A DNA stretch of 64,000 nt from Chitinophaga varians (GTDB taxonomy: Bacteria; Bacteroidota; Bacteroidia; Chitinophagales; Chitinophagaceae), in assembly GCF_012641275.1 (NCBI RefSeq), contig NZ_JABAIA010000001.1, forward strand, positions 2,480,001 to 2,544,000, written 5' to 3'. The translations under genes and the position numbers were made by a program. The notes under the pieces were generated by a model. That model saw only the letters and a program-made list of their open reading frames with translations. It was not told the DNA's origin and made no database searches. Position 1 is the stretch's first letter. Each line of letters opens with the position of its first letter. This document shows positions 63,611 to 64,000 of this stretch, piece after piece.

Positions 63611-64000
63611 ATGGGTACCAAACAACAATTAACAGAGAGAATCAGCGCCTTACTGCGGGACAGCAAATTGAGCATAACAGATACCAGAGTGAAAATTCTG
63701 GAGTTGTTCATGAAAAGTAACGGAGCACTTGAACATAGTGACTTTGAAAAACTCGCGGGCAAGTCATTTGACCGTGTGACAGTATACCGTACCCTGCAGA
63801 CATTTCTTGAAAAAGGTATTATCCATAAGATACCGACCACAGATACCTCTGTACGTTACGCTGTATGCAAATCGGAATGTACAGAACATCACCATCATGA
63901 CCATCACATACATTTCAAATGCGAAACCTGCGGTAACACTACCTGCCTGGATGAAACCGATGTGCCCAGCATACAGCTGCCGAAAGGTTATGCCATGCAC
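63611..64000 (+). CDS. Fur-family metal-responsive regulator, N-terminal part (3' end outside window)
   Basis: The first 130 residues are visible and the gene continues past the right edge. The winged-helix domain (about 1-80: LSITDTRVKILELFMKSNG, DRVTVYRTLQTFLEKGIIHK) and the start of the metal-binding domain (ECTEHHHHDHHIHFKCETCG, about 91-110) are present. The CxxC structural zinc site and the His cluster fit Fur/Zur proteins; a zinc sensor is favoured by the neighbouring COG0523 and MerC-like genes. Subtype cannot be settled without the C terminus. Confidence 0.9.
   Translation, partial: MGTKQQLTERISALLRDSKLSITDTRVKILELFMKSNGALEHSDFEKLAGKSFDRVTVYRTLQTFLEKGIIHKIPTTDTSVRYAVCKSECTEHHHHDHHIHFKCETCGNTTCLDETDVPSIQLPKGYAMH

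Overview
The window is a 64 kb chromosomal segment of a Bacteroidota bacterium, most likely Chitinophaga or a close relative in Chitinophagaceae. The evidence is a complete gldK-gldL-gldM-gldN block (type 9 secretion and gliding), an alternative complex III plus aa3 oxidase cluster in the usual Bacteroidota order, Bacteroidota-specific families (DUF4271, TIGR02757, DUF6263-like, LptC with its outer-membrane neighbour), and many promoters with the Bacteroidota -7 element TAnnTTTG. There is no rRNA, recognisable tRNA, CRISPR array, transposase or phage gene. The segment reads as core chromosome.

Layout. 1-2.2 kb: end of uvrC, a DinB-like protein and a Crp/Fnr regulator. 2.3-7.1 kb: the gld operon on the minus strand. 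7.3-20 kb: housekeeping and small conserved genes (thioredoxin-domain protein, hemD, DUF4271, hemW, a deoxyhypusine-synthase-like enzyme, ACP phosphodiesterase, DUF2911, a Cys/Met-metabolism PLP enzyme, TIGR02757). 20-31.6 kb: fatty acid hydroxylase, serine hydrolase, a fumarylacetoacetase-family/flavin reductase pair, DUF4197, universal stress protein, lysS, an S9 peptidase, a 1 kb gene-free region and csaA. 31.8-39.8 kb: lptC and an outer-membrane protein, a Lon-N protein, meaB, an SMR exporter, a ClC channel, protoglobin, DUF2024, a MarR regulator with a Cys-rich tail, and a GNAT. 39.8-55.9 kb: one long minus-strand respiratory cluster (actABCDEF, coxB, coxA, then ctaB, two subunit III genes, subunit IV, SCO, DUF420, a small membrane protein). 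56-64 kb: an NlpE-like lipoprotein, purN, a barrel protein, and a metal-homeostasis group (TonB-dependent receptor, COG0523 GTPase, MerC-like protein, a second SCO protein, and the 5' part of a Fur-family regulator cut by the window edge).

The respiratory genes should form a quinol:cytochrome c oxidoreductase that passes electrons to an aa3 oxidase, with heme A biosynthesis and copper insertion encoded beside them. The genes at 58-64 kb look like a metal (probably zinc) uptake and trafficking set. A perfect 8-1-8 palindrome sits in the merC-COG0523 promoter, a different DtxR-like palindrome sits upstream of the receptor, and a Fur-family gene lies nearby.

The most unusual signal is a dispersed non-coding element in four copies (about 16.3, 27.8, 30.5 and 30.9 kb), all in one orientation. 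Read on the minus strand each has a -7-like box, a conserved block containing CATAGGATATGGTTAAAA, and a covarying terminator-like hairpin followed by T residues. I interpret it as a small-RNA gene family or a mobile regulatory cassette. I do not recognise it. All functional calls come from reading the sequence; no database search was run.
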